Source: Hymenobacter jeollabukensis (GTDB lineage Bacteria; Bacteroidota; Bacteroidia; Cytophagales; Hymenobacteraceae). From it: 64,000 nt of DNA. Under the pieces are notes generated by a model. That model had not been told where the DNA came from. It saw nothing but the letters and a program-made list of their open reading frames with translations, and made no database searches. A program made the translations under genes and the position numbers. How positions within the stretch are numbered: position 1 is the stretch's first letter; the number at the start of each line of letters is the position of its first letter. Below are positions 34,537 through 43,221 of this stretch, in pieces. The stretch is taken from contig NZ_VAJM01000003.1 of NCBI RefSeq assembly GCF_005771675.1, positions 62,001-126,000 of the forward strand. The letters run 5' to 3'.

Positions 34537-34589
34537 GGTGTTGGGGTAGGGGAGGAAAAGAGCAAGGAGAACTGATTAAAACCGCGTAA

Positions 34590-34642
34590 CCACCCGCCGC
34601 AGCTACCCCCTAGAAACGTTGGGGGCAGACCGCGACGGGTGG
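34590..34642 (-). promoter_or_regulatory. Hairpin between collar gene 3 and the formyltransferase gene
   Basis: An outer stem (34590-34596 with 34636-34642) and an inner CCCCC/GGGGG stem (loop TAGAAACGTT) in the largest gap of the operon. No T tract follows. It may set read-through to the downstream genes. Confidence 0.4.
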
Positions 34643-34658
34643 CTGTGGGCGGGCCGAA

Positions 34659-35195
34659 TTACTCGCGCGAGGGGAAGTTGCCCGTCAGCGCAATGACGTA
34701 GTTGATGGCCTGCACCGGCATGCGGTTTTCGTGGCCCATGCCGTTACCCGTCGCGCCCGTATTACCCGCTAGCGGGCCCGACAGCATCGTGGTGTCGCCG
34801 GGGCCGGCGCTGTACTGCTGCGCCGCGCCTTTGGCCGGGAAGTTCCCCACGGGGCTGATATCCTCTGGGTCAGTCGAGGTTTGCAGCGTACCGGTGAAGG
34901 CGTGCGTGTGGCTCGGAATCTGGTTGGTCAGCAGGCTCACGGATTCCGTGCCGGCCCGCATGCCCTGCACGTAGTTGGTGCCGTTCGGCACCTGGCCCGC
35001 GCCCACCGGCACCCGGCTGCGCAGGTCGGGCAGGCCGAAGTTGGTTTGGCCGTTGCCGCCGAAGGTGGTGCCCAGCAGCGAAAACAGCGCCTGGTTCTGG
35101 TTGATGGGCAGCAGCTGGCCGTTGCAGAAGGCCCAGCCTTTGGGCGCGTAGGAGCTGGAAATGATGCGAATCTCGCCGATGTATGGTTCGTCCAT
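34659..35195 (-). CDS. Phage tail collar (Mdp-type) protein 3
   Basis: 178 residues. The N-terminal tail-collar domain (PF07484) has EPYIGEIRIISSSYAPKGWA, FCNGQLLPINQNQALFSLLG and FGGNGQTNFGLPDLRSRVPV. Then IPSHTHAFTG with the metal-binding-like H-T-H lies near residue 95, followed by the conserved ending MPVQAINYVIALTGNFPS. It is the third of three tandem homologues. This is the microcystin-dependent-protein-like family, which is common in non-phage loci of Bacteroidota and Xanthomonas. No signal peptide is present. Collar domains form trimeric fibre tips in phage; here a structural or surface-assembly role is inferred from linkage to the giant adhesin. There are no capsid, portal or tail-tube genes around it. 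Confidence 0.87.
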   Translation of the reverse strand: MDEPYIGEIRIISSSYAPKGWAFCNGQLLPINQNQALFSLLGTTFGGNGQTNFGLPDLRSRVPVGAGQVPNGTNYVQGMRAGTESVSLLTNQIPSHTHAFTGTLQTSTDPEDISPVGNFPAKGAAQQYSAGPGDTTMLSGPLAGNTGATGNGMGHENRMPVQAINYVIALTGNFPSRE

Positions 35196-35237
35196 GAGGG
35201 AAAGTCGGAGAAGAGGTTGGAGAATACAGCCGGCCGC

Positions 35238-35789
35238 TTATTGCTGGGGCGGGAAGATGCCGTACAGGCTGATGATGTAGTTCAGCGCCAGCACGGGCTG
35301 AATGTTGTTGTGCGGCTGGCTGCCCGGGTTGGGTTGGGCCAGGCCGCTGATGGCGTTGGGGTTCAGGGCCTCGTTGTTACCGGGCGCAGTGGCGTAAGGC
35401 GCCGCGTTGCCGGATCCGGGGAAAGCACCCTTCGGGTCATCGGTGAGCGTGCCCCCGGAGGCGGCCGCCATCTTCGAGGAGAATGGGTGCTGGTGGGGTG
35501 GTACGTGCGTCGTGTTCAGCGTCACGCTCTCGGTGCCGGCAGTCACCCCCAGCGGATAAGCACTCAGGCCCGGGCCGGCCGCCCCGCCCTGGCTGCCTAC
35601 CGCGAGGCGGCTCTGCAGGTTAGGCAGGTTGAAGGTGGTTTGCCCGTCGCCGCCGTAAGTGGTGCCGATCAGAGCAAACAGGGTGTCGTACTCGGAAATG
35701 GCCAGGCTCTGGCCGTTGCAGAAGGCCCAGCCCTGGGGAGCGAAGTTGAAGCCGACGGCCCGGATTTCGCCGATGTAAGGAGTTGACAT
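35238..35789 (-). CDS. Phage tail collar (Mdp-type) protein 2
   Basis: 183 residues, the same architecture as its two neighbours: TPYIGEIRAVGFNFAPQGWA, FCNGQSLAISEYDTLFALIG and YGGDGQTTFNLPNLQSRLAV. Then VPPHQHPFSSKM lies in the His-containing segment, and LALNYIISLYGIFPPQ is at the end. It differs from the other two mainly in the variable region after the His segment (about 100-150, GTLTDDPKGAFPGSGNAAP). That is expected if the three form a hetero-assembly with distinct tips. It lies 42 bp upstream of collar 3 in transcription order and 36 bp downstream of collar 1. No leader peptide is present. Confidence 0.87.
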   Translation of the reverse strand: MSTPYIGEIRAVGFNFAPQGWAFCNGQSLAISEYDTLFALIGTTYGGDGQTTFNLPNLQSRLAVGSQGGAAGPGLSAYPLGVTAGTESVTLNTTHVPPHQHPFSSKMAAASGGTLTDDPKGAFPGSGNAAPYATAPGNNEALNPNAISGLAQPNPGSQPHNNIQPVLALNYIISLYGIFPPQQ

Positions 35790-35825
35790 ACGCAGTAACT
35801 TGAGGAGATGAGAGGAAAGCGCGCC

Positions 35826-36365
35826 TTACTGGCGCGGCGGGAACACGCCCTGGGCGGCAATGAAGTAGGCGAGGGCCAGGAAGGGCATGCGGTTTTCGTG
35901 CGGCTGGTTGCCGCCTACCGCTGCCGTCGTGCCGCTGAGCAGGTTGGCCATGTTGCCGTTGTTGGGCGCGGTGCCGTACTGCTCGGCTTGCGGCGCCGTC
36001 GCGGCGTAGAAGTCGCTTTGGGGCGAGCTGGCCGTGCCACGGGCGCTATTGGCGGGCACGGAGGCCGTCACGGAGTGGCTATGCATGGCCAGTTCCAGCG
36101 GCTTCAGCGTGACATTCTCCGTTCCCGTCACCTCGCCCTGGATATACGGCGACAGGCCCGCGCCCTGGCCCATGCCCACCACGGCACGGCCGCGCAGGTC
36201 GGGCAGGGCGAAGGTCGTCTGGCCGTTGCCGCCGTACCGGGTGCCCAGCAGCGAAAACAGGGCGGTATTCGATTGAATGGGCAACAATCGACCGTCGCAG
36301 GGCAGCCAGCCGCGCGTGGTGAAGGAGTAGGGCATCAGGCGGATTTCGCCAACAAAAGGATCCAT
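35826..36365 (-). CDS. Phage tail collar (Mdp-type) protein 1
   Basis: 179 residues. MDPFVGEIRLMPYSFTTRGW, LPCDGRLLPIQSNTALFSLL and YGGNGQTTFALPDLRGRAVV define the collar domain. ELAMHSHSVTASVP is the His segment, and LALAYFIAAQGVFPPR is the end. It is the promoter-proximal gene of the five-gene cluster. In many genomes Mdp-type genes occur as triplets, as here; the triplet pattern is established, but its function is not. The 887-bp region upstream contains an operator-like palindrome at 36546-36564. Confidence 0.87.
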   Translation of the reverse strand: MDPFVGEIRLMPYSFTTRGWLPCDGRLLPIQSNTALFSLLGTRYGGNGQTTFALPDLRGRAVVGMGQGAGLSPYIQGEVTGTENVTLKPLELAMHSHSVTASVPANSARGTASSPQSDFYAATAPQAEQYGTAPNNGNMANLLSGTTAAVGGNQPHENRMPFLALAYFIAAQGVFPPRQ

Positions 36366-36545
36366 AAAAGGAGTTTGGGAAGAGGAGGTTAAGAAAGAAA
36401 AAGGCGGGCGAGAAGCTAATCAGAGGACAACACAGAACCAGCTTGGTCGTCAATGACTAAGCGGCAAGGGGGGCAATAGGTGGTGTCGGTAAAGGCGCGG
36501 ATGGTTCAGAGTATCTAGTATTTAGCACTGCTACTATGATCCGGC

Positions 36546-36564
36546 GCCAATTTGGCAAATTGGC
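36546..36564. promoter_or_regulatory. 19-bp palindrome upstream of the collar/adhesin operon
   Basis: GCCAATTT (36546-36553), a 3-bp centre and AAATTGGC (36557-36564) form a perfect dyad, about 180 bp before the first collar start codon. It has the size of a typical dimeric-regulator operator. Confidence 0.45.
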
Positions 36565-36770
36565 CTAAGCAAAGCACCCTTCTTTCTTTCTTTTTTCATA
36601 GCATTTAGAGTTTGTTTATGTTTGCTATTGCTTAAAAACAAATATTGCCGGATTGGGAAAGCGGTGTATGCGTAGAATTACGTGGTCTGCGTGACGGTAA
36701 AGGCAGGTACTTATACTTGCTACCTCTAGGGCTAGTAGTCGTAACCTAATCTGATGAGTAGTCCGCTAAT

Positions 36771-36802
36771 GCCGGGCTGCATGTAGCAGCATGTAGCCCG
36801 GC
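36771..36802. terminator. Isolated hairpin in the divergent region
   Basis: A 13-bp stem (36771-36783 with 36790-36802) containing one G-T-type mismatch. There is no T tract and no gene ending nearby, so termination is doubtful; it may be a repeat remnant. Confidence 0.25.
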
Positions 36803-36932
36803 GGTGCACAGGTGAATCGAGCAAAACGCTCAAGCCAGCGCCAATCTATACTACTTATGGAGTAAGCGCATCTGGGATTAAGTGCGGGTAAAATTATATT
36901 TGAAAAATCACATAAAATAAACATCTAAATAT

Positions 36933-36962
36933 TTTGACGCCGAATTAAGACATATACATTTG
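36933..36962 (+). promoter_or_regulatory. Consensus Bacteroidota promoter of the 37253 gene
   Basis: TTTG at 36933-36936, an 18-bp spacer and a perfect TAnnTTTG box (TACATTTG, 36955-36962). This is the best -33/-7 pair seen in the window. Initiation near 36969 would give a 5' leader of about 285 nt. Confidence 0.65.
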
Positions 36963-37252
36963 TGCTACTACCACGGCTCACTAGCCGTTTTGCAATCCGC
37001 CCCGATTACCCGCTTTTGCACACCTGTTGTTGTTTCCTTTGCTAAGTGCAATTTTTTGCTCTTGCAATAGGGCTATTGTCTGAACTTTCCCTTGTATTCC
37101 TTCTAGGATGCAAGCGGTTACAACTTTGTTCAACAAAAACTCTGGTAGATGCAAAGATACAGCGGAGCAAGGCTCTGCGAGCGGGAGGGCTATGCGCCCT
37201 GCGGGCTCGATGCACACTCAGTACTATTTCGTCTTTTTTCGCTTACCACACT

Positions 37253-39016
37253 ATGAACAATTATACCTTTCGCGGCCTGCTGGCTGCCGGGGCTTTCCTT
37301 TTGACACCCGCTGTTCACGCTCAGTTGCTCTACGATGCCGCTACTGGCGAACTGAAAGCCAGCGGCAGCGGCACCGGGCTCGTCACGTACAACACCGGCG
37401 CCGATGTACTGCCTTTGGCCAAAGGACGACGGGTACAGGCCATGGTGTACGATACCGACCAGTCGGGCGACAACATACCTGACCACGTACGTTTGTCCTG
37501 GGATTACAACGGGGCCGTAGGCAATCTAGACCTTGGCGGCACCAGCAGCGGGGGCGAACTGTCCGACCCCGACGTGATACTGACCAATGAAGGTGGCTAC
37601 CTGCTGGCCAAAGTGGTGTACCTGCAACTGAACGCAAGCACTGGCAAGCACCGTACGCAGTACCAAGTGTTTAGCTGGGATGCTGGCACGTCAAAATTTG
37701 TACCCTACGCCTCGCCCAACTATGTGGACTTGGGCCAAACCGTCAACAGCATCGGAGAACTGCGCGAGCACGCCTCGCCCAACATCGACGCCAACATCAC
37801 CGGTTACACGGCCATCGTGTGGGAGGAGTCAATCATCGAAAAAAGCCACGTAGTAGTTACCTCGGCTTCTTATTCGATGGCTTACGATGTGGATATCAAA
37901 TACGGCTACGGCTATGCTACGGTGTTAACCAGCAACCAACAACCGTATTGCTCCCGAGGCTCGATTATTTCCGGTGGGGCATTGCGGCTGCTGGATCAGT
38001 CCCTCGCGCCCGATGTGGCTGTGGGCAGCCAGAACCACATTTCGTTCGTGTACAACCACGTCTACGTAGACTTCAAAACCTACCAGACGGTGTCGTTGCT
38101 GACGGTACGGCAGACGACCTTCACGGCTCGTTGCGAAAGCCAAGGCGACAACCCCGTCTTTAGTGCTTCCTTCAACGAGGTGGATAAGAAGGAATGGGCC
38201 GTCGGTCTGAGTGGGGTACGCATTGCGGCCAGCCCGCTTTCGACGGCTCCGCTTGACGTGGAAGTGGTCGGCAACTGGGCCGGGGGCGACTGCGTGGTAG
38301 ACCGTGGCCCGGTTTCGTACTGGGGTATTAGCAATGTAGGCAAATCGGGTGGGGCATTCCGTCCCGGTGCCACCAGCGTCATCCCCGACGTGAACCGCGA
38401 ACTGTACTCGGGCCAAGCCGTGGTGACGTATAGCGGCGCCGATGGTTACTACACCGTGGCGTGGGTGGGCCAGAACTACCCCGGCATCGGCAAGAGCCAA
38501 GATGTGTGGGCTCGGCAGATGAAAGACGGTTACCCGACGTATGACGGCATCAGCCGCGTACACGGGGAATCCGAAAACAACCAAAATGTGCCGTCCATTG
38601 CAGGTCGTAACCTCTACCGCGAAACCCAGTACGTGTTTGCCAACGACAATGGCGGCCGGGATATTCGCTACAAACTGGCCTCGTCTAACGCTGGCCAAGG
38701 GCCGCTGAGCCGCCCCAGCGCCAGCGTGGAGCAGCCCACTTCGGCAGCCGCATCCGACGAAGCACTGCAAGTGTACCCCAACCCCAGCACCCAGGCCACG
38801 TCGTTCGTCTTCTTCCTGCAGCCCAACGAAAAAGGTCGCACCATTGAAATTATGGACCTCGCTGGCCGGAAGGTGGATGTCATTCAATTGCCAGCTGCAG
38901 CTGCAGGCCGTCAGGAAGTGCGCTGGGCCAAGCACCTGCCGGCGGGCAGCTACACGGCCCGTTTGGTTACGTCGCTGCGTAGCGAGGTAGTGAAGCTGGA
39001 AAAAGCCGCAGAATAA
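37253..39016 (+). CDS. T9SS cargo protein of unknown function
   Basis: 587 residues from ATG 37253. There is a signal peptide (MNNYTFRGLLAAGAFLLTPA, then VHAQ). The body is beta-rich and has no recognised catalytic motif. It opens with LLYDAATGELKASGSGTG and contains GDNIPDHVRLSWDYNGAVG and repeated Y/W-rich strands; its general shape suggests a propeller or repeated sandwich. The C-terminal type A sorting domain has LQVYPNPSTQATSFVF and DLAGRKVDVIQL. Codon use is less GC-rich than in neighbouring genes and its upstream region is AT-rich, so it may be an acquisition. A consensus promoter lies about 285 nt upstream. Confidence 0.82.
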   Translation: MNNYTFRGLLAAGAFLLTPAVHAQLLYDAATGELKASGSGTGLVTYNTGADVLPLAKGRRVQAMVYDTDQSGDNIPDHVRLSWDYNGAVGNLDLGGTSSGGELSDPDVILTNEGGYLLAKVVYLQLNASTGKHRTQYQVFSWDAGTSKFVPYASPNYVDLGQTVNSIGELREHASPNIDANITGYTAIVWEESIIEKSHVVVTSASYSMAYDVDIKYGYGYATVLTSNQQPYCSRGSIISGGALRLLDQSLAPDVAVGSQNHISFVYNHVYVDFKTYQTVSLLTVRQTTFTARCESQGDNPVFSASFNEVDKKEWAVGLSGVRIAASPLSTAPLDVEVVGNWAGGDCVVDRGPVSYWGISNVGKSGGAFRPGATSVIPDVNRELYSGQAVVTYSGADGYYTVAWVGQNYPGIGKSQDVWARQMKDGYPTYDGISRVHGESENNQNVPSIAGRNLYRETQYVFANDNGGRDIRYKLASSNAGQGPLSRPSASVEQPTSAAASDEALQVYPNPSTQATSFVFFLQPNEKGRTIEIMDLAGRKVDVIQLPAAAAGRQEVRWAKHLPAGSYTARLVTSLRSEVVKLEKAAE

Positions 39017-39053
39017 CGCCAAAACTACCCGGCAGCTCCGACTGCCAGCATGA

Positions 39054-39086
39054 CAAAGGCCCGCTTCTGTTAGGAGCGGGCCTTTG
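39054..39086. terminator. Bidirectional terminator
   Basis: A 12-bp perfect stem (39054-39065 with 39075-39086) between convergent genes, with a 9-nt loop. It serves the T9SS gene (+) and the patatin gene (-). Confidence 0.75.
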
Positions 39087-39112
39087 TAGTTAACGGGCGA
39101 ACCGAGCCAAGC

Positions 39113-41461
39113 TCAATCCAGTGACCGGTCGCGGAAGAGCACGTAGCCAATGTGGGCGAAAACGCCGAACTGGTGGTCCTTCTCGTCGTAATGAATGAAC
39201 TGTAGCGCGGCCGGGCCTACCGGCGTCTGGTACTGGAAGCCGGTCATCAGGGTGAGGTAGGGGCGGCTGAAGAGGTTGGTGCGCTGGGCCCGCAGCGGGT
39301 CGTCGGGGCGCCGGTCCCAGGGCCGCACGAAGGCGTGGGCATAGGCTTCGGTGCGCCATTCCAGGGTGCCGGCCACGGCTTTCACGTAGCGCAGGCCGGC
39401 GGCGGCGTAGGCCGTGCCGCGGTAGTTATCGAGGAAGATGGTGCGCGAATCGGGCAGGGGCAGGAAGGCCGGCGAGGTGGTGAGCGTGGAGCGGTACGTG
39501 GCAAAAGTGCCCTGGGTGCTGGCCACCAGCTCCGTCATGTAGCCCCAGGCGTGGGTGCGGGCCCCCACCGTGTCCGATTTGTTGAGGCTGAAATACTGCT
39601 CGGTAAACAGGCTGGCCTTCAGCCACTGGTGGTTTTTTTCGCGGCCGGCCAGGCCCTCGGCGGTCGAGCCGGGCTCGTACTTTTCCTGGCCCGTCACGCC
39701 GCGGAAGCCAAACTCGGCGCGGCGGCCCTTGGTCGCGTACTGGCGGCGGTTCAGCGAGTTGCGCTGGAAGGCGAGGGCCGCCGTGAAGCCCTGGAATCGG
39801 TTCTGGTCCAGTTGGGCGTCGGTGCTGATCTGGTCGGCGTTGGCAAACCGGTCGCGGTTGGTGAAAGCCCCGAAGCTGAGCACGTAGCGGCTGCGGTACT
39901 TCGGGCTGAAGCCCACCTGCACGTAGGTTTTGAAGTCGCGCTGCTGCAGGGCGGTGTTCTGGGCCGCCTTGCCATTGCCGATCAGCCCGCCGGTGTCCTG
40001 GAAGTTGAAGTTGTTGAAGGTGACGGTCGGCTCGACGTAGAGCGGCACGCGGCCCGGAATGCTGACGCGGAACGAGCCCTCGGCCCCGTTGTAGAAGCGC
40101 CCGATGGTGGCGTCGGCCTGAATGGTGTAGAGGTAGCGGTTGAGGTAACGGTAGGCCGCGCCCAGGTAGAAGTTGCTCATCGAGCGGGTGGTGAGCAGCA
40201 CGCCGAGGTCGGTGGTGAAGTTGGAGTTCTGGCGCGCGTCCACGCTCAGCACGTAACCCTGCTGCTTGGCGTCGTAGCGCACGCGCGGGTACACGTTGTT
40301 GAAGAAGTCGTTGTTGACGAGGCGGTAGTAGCCCTCCTCGATGTCTGAAGGCGAGTACGAGGAGCCCGAGCGGCGGAAAAAGCGCGTGACGAACTTCTGC
40401 TGCATCTGCGGAATGCCCTGCACCCGCACTTCCTTGAACTCCGGCTTGGGCGCCCGCTCGGTGAAGGCGCGGCGGCGCTGCTGCAGGGCCAGCGTATCCT
40501 CGCGGCGCTGAATGCGGCGCAGGGCCAGCGGCAGCCTGTCGGTGGCGGCCTGCTCGCCCAGGGCAATGAATTTCTTCACTTTGGCAAAGTCGCCGGCCGT
40601 CATGCCCTCCAGGTTGGGCTGGATAAACACCCCGTTGCGGCCCACCGACAGCGTATCGGCCGCGTTCGAGCCGAGGAAGATGAGCGTGCCGGTGAGCAGC
40701 GCGTCGTCCTTGCCGGTGGGGTACTTGCCGAAGGCCACGTCGCCCACGTTCACGCCGATGATGACGTCGGGGTGAAACTCGTCGCGCATCACCCCGGTGG
40801 GGAAATTGTCGACCACGGCCCCGTCGAAGAGGTAGCGGCCGTCGGGCTGGCGAATGGGGCGGAAGGCCAGCGGGTAGGCCATGGAGTTGCGCACCGCGTC
40901 GGACAGGGAGCCGCTGCGCTGCACCACCCGCTCGCGGGTGAATACCTCAGACGCCACGGCGCGGTAGGGCACCAGCAGCTTATCGAAATTGTAGCCCGAA
41001 ATGGCGCCGGCCGGGGCCAGCATGGTGGCCAGCACGTAGTTCAGGGCCACGTCGTCGACGAGCTTGGGCGTCACGCGGGCCTTCAGCGTCGAGTCGAGGG
41101 CCAGGCGCAGGTGCAGCGCGGCGGGCGAGGGGTTGGCGTCGTAGTAGTTGAACACCTTGCCCTCCTGCGGGCGGCCCGATACCCAGTCCTGAAACTGCGG
41201 GCTGATGACAATTTCCTCGATTTCCTTGGGCGAGTAGCCGGCCGCGTACAGCCCGCCCACGATGGCGCCCATGCTCGTACCCACGATGTAGTCGATGGGA
41301 ATGCGGTTCTTCTCGAGCACTTTCAGCACGCCCACGTGGGCCAGGCCTTTGGCCCCGCCGCCGCTGAGCACTAGGCCCACTTTCTGGGCCTGCGCAGGTC
41401 GGGCCAGGCAGCAACAAATAAGTAGCAGTAAGCCCAACGCGGGGCGGAAAAATCGGGTCAT
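39113..41461 (-). CDS. Patatin-like phospholipase fused to an outer-membrane barrel (PlpD type)
   Basis: 782 residues. There is a signal peptide (MTRFFRPALGLLLLICCCLA, then RPAQA). The patatin domain (about 28-230) has oxyanion GGGAKGLAHVG, nucleophile elbow GTSMG and catalytic Asp in DGAVVDNF. A POTRA-like linker (about 340-420, VRVQGIPQMQQKFVTRFF, GYYRLVNNDFFNNVYPRV) follows, then a barrel with many aromatic strands ending in YVLFRDRSLD. This matches type Vd secretion proteins, in which a lipase is carried across the outer membrane by its own BamA-like barrel, and the many uncharacterised Bacteroidota patatin-barrels. It is predicted to be surface- or periplasm-facing phospholipase A. Confidence 0.9.
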   Translation of the reverse strand: MTRFFRPALGLLLLICCCLARPAQAQKVGLVLSGGGAKGLAHVGVLKVLEKNRIPIDYIVGTSMGAIVGGLYAAGYSPKEIEEIVISPQFQDWVSGRPQEGKVFNYYDANPSPAALHLRLALDSTLKARVTPKLVDDVALNYVLATMLAPAGAISGYNFDKLLVPYRAVASEVFTRERVVQRSGSLSDAVRNSMAYPLAFRPIRQPDGRYLFDGAVVDNFPTGVMRDEFHPDVIIGVNVGDVAFGKYPTGKDDALLTGTLIFLGSNAADTLSVGRNGVFIQPNLEGMTAGDFAKVKKFIALGEQAATDRLPLALRRIQRREDTLALQQRRRAFTERAPKPEFKEVRVQGIPQMQQKFVTRFFRRSGSSYSPSDIEEGYYRLVNNDFFNNVYPRVRYDAKQQGYVLSVDARQNSNFTTDLGVLLTTRSMSNFYLGAAYRYLNRYLYTIQADATIGRFYNGAEGSFRVSIPGRVPLYVEPTVTFNNFNFQDTGGLIGNGKAAQNTALQQRDFKTYVQVGFSPKYRSRYVLSFGAFTNRDRFANADQISTDAQLDQNRFQGFTAALAFQRNSLNRRQYATKGRRAEFGFRGVTGQEKYEPGSTAEGLAGREKNHQWLKASLFTEQYFSLNKSDTVGARTHAWGYMTELVASTQGTFATYRSTLTTSPAFLPLPDSRTIFLDNYRGTAYAAAGLRYVKAVAGTLEWRTEAYAHAFVRPWDRRPDDPLRAQRTNLFSRPYLTLMTGFQYQTPVGPAALQFIHYDEKDHQFGVFAHIGYVLFRDRSLD

Positions 41462-41601
41462 AAAGCAGGAGGGAAGCAGGCGTGCAACGCGCTAGGTACG
41501 CAGGGCCCGAAGCCGGGTTGTTCGGCGGCATCGGCTTGCGCATCAGATTCGTTCTGCGTAATCTGCGGCCGTATTTCTTCCATTCACTTTCCGCGTTATT
41601 T

Positions 41602-43128
41602 ATGAAGCACCTGTACGCTTGCCTAGCCCTGATCGGCCTAGCCACCGGAGCCCGCGCCCAAACCATTTACCGCCCCCTGCTGCGGCCGGGCGTGGTGTAC
41701 CAGTTCAGCGAAAGCGGCACCGCCGGCGACACCACCCACACCGTGCGCCTGAACTACGCGGGCCCTATGACCTGGCCCGATTCGCTGGGCCGCTTCAACG
41801 GCCGGGCTGTGCGCGTGCGCACCCGACCTTCGACGTGCACGTATCTGACGCACGTAATACGGCCCGACGGCCTGTTTGGGGCCACCGTCACCATCGGCTT
41901 CAACCGCCACGAATACCTGCTGCGCGCCGCCAACGGCCGTACCCTGCTGCTCAAAACCCAGGCCCCGCTCAACCAGCAGTGGACGGCCACCGCCGCCGGC
42001 CTGACGGCCAGTACCACCGCCCGCGGCGTAGGCACGGTGCTCGGCGTCACCGATTCCATCACCACCATTACCTTTTCCGACGGGCAGACGCTGCGCTTAA
42101 GCAAGCAGTTTGGCTTCGTCGAAGGCCCGGCGCTGGGCAGCTACCTGAACGGGCAGCGCCCGCGCCGCCTTACCCTGACGGCGCTGAGCGTGGCCGGCCG
42201 CTGGACGGGCCAGCCCGCCGTGGGGCCGGCGGCCATGTACGACTTTCAGCCCGGCGACGTGTTTCTGCGTTATAGCAAGCAGGAGGGCACGCAAACGGGT
42301 AGCCTGTGCTCCGAAAGCTGGACGCGTGACAGCGTGCTTACCCGCACGCTCAGTGGCAGCGGCGACACGGTGCGTTACACTATCTGGCGCCGCACGCTCA
42401 AGCGTAACTACGGCTCCCCATCAGCCCCGAATGGGTTCTGTCAGAACACTCCCGGTACCACGCTTAGCCCCGGGTACCTGTACAGTCAGGTCGCAACGGC
42501 TAACGACGGGAGTCGGCTGGCGCAACTCACGCACACATTAGCCGGAACGACCTCTATCTATCAGTCGCTCACCCTGGCTGGTGTGCGTACTGCTGCCTAC
42601 AACGGCCGCAAGGTGCAGACAACTCTGATGCGGCAGGTGTGCCAGCCCAGCGCCGACAGCACGCTGCTGGGCGAAATCCTCGATAATGGCGGCTCAGCTA
42701 GCTACGCGGCGGGCTTGGGGGAGCTGCGGACCGATGTCGGGGGCATTTATTATAACAACGTGACCACCCTGCTCGGCTACCGCAAGGTGAACCTGCCCAC
42801 CGGCTCGGGCACCGAAACCTGGGGCTCGTTGCGCACCTTCGCCAACATCCTGAAGGCCGCCGACGTGCGCCCCGCCGCCAGCACGGCCATCTTCCCAAAC
42901 CCCTTCGCCGCTGAACTGACGGTCCGCTTCGAGGCCCAGCGCGCCCAAGCAGTGACGGTGCTGCTGCGCAACAGCCTGGGTCAGGTGGTGCACCGGCAAA
43001 CCCGGCCGGTGGGCGCCGGTCCGCAGCAGCTGGCCCTGGCCGTGCCTACGCTGGCCGCCGGCCTTTACACGGTGCAGCTGACGGTGGACGGCCGCAGCCA
43101 GGTGCTCAAGGCCATTAAGCAACAGTAG
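41602..43128 (+). CDS. T9SS cargo protein of unknown function
   Basis: 508 residues from ATG 41602. There is a signal peptide (MKHLYACLALIGLATGARA, then QT). A beta-rich body begins YRPLLRPGVVYQFSESG and has no catalytic motif I recognise. The region 250-420 contains several Cys-containing strands. The C-terminal type A sorting domain has AIFPNPFAAELTVRFE, VLLRNSLGQVV and AAGLYTVQLTVDGR. It is divergent from the patatin gene across a 140-bp spacer and is followed by a bidirectional terminator. Confidence 0.82.
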   Translation: MKHLYACLALIGLATGARAQTIYRPLLRPGVVYQFSESGTAGDTTHTVRLNYAGPMTWPDSLGRFNGRAVRVRTRPSTCTYLTHVIRPDGLFGATVTIGFNRHEYLLRAANGRTLLLKTQAPLNQQWTATAAGLTASTTARGVGTVLGVTDSITTITFSDGQTLRLSKQFGFVEGPALGSYLNGQRPRRLTLTALSVAGRWTGQPAVGPAAMYDFQPGDVFLRYSKQEGTQTGSLCSESWTRDSVLTRTLSGSGDTVRYTIWRRTLKRNYGSPSAPNGFCQNTPGTTLSPGYLYSQVATANDGSRLAQLTHTLAGTTSIYQSLTLAGVRTAAYNGRKVQTTLMRQVCQPSADSTLLGEILDNGGSASYAAGLGELRTDVGGIYYNNVTTLLGYRKVNLPTGSGTETWGSLRTFANILKAADVRPAASTAIFPNPFAAELTVRFEAQRAQAVTVLLRNSLGQVVHRQTRPVGAGPQQLALAVPTLAAGLYTVQLTVDGRSQVLKAIKQQ

Positions 43129-43146
43129 AACCTGCTTCGACTCACG

Positions 43147-43182
43147 AAAAAGCCCGCGTTGCCTTGGCAGCGCGGGCTTTTT
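43147..43182. terminator. Bidirectional terminator
   Basis: A perfect 12-bp stem (43147-43158 with 43171-43182) with an A tract and a T tract, between convergent genes. Confidence 0.85.
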
Positions 43183-43221
43183 GCTGTTACATCCCGTTGT
43201 CGGACGAATGATGGGCCCAGC

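Larger units (their letters stand above)
36366..37252. other. Large AT-rich divergent regulatory region
   Basis: The longest gene-free stretch in the window (887 bp), and much AT-richer than the coding DNA. It holds a 19-bp palindrome (36546-36564), a hairpin (36771-36802) and a strong consensus promoter (36933-36962) facing the T9SS gene at 37253. Short frames in 37046-37250 lack coding character. No exact TAnnTTTG box was found facing the collar operon. Confidence 0.6.

Noticed and set aside
34659-36365. Prophage tail region suggested by three collar genes
   Set aside because: No capsid, portal, terminase, tape-measure, lysis or integrase gene is present within 20 kb, and the Mdp-type collar family is common outside phages. 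Treated as a chromosomal surface-system component.
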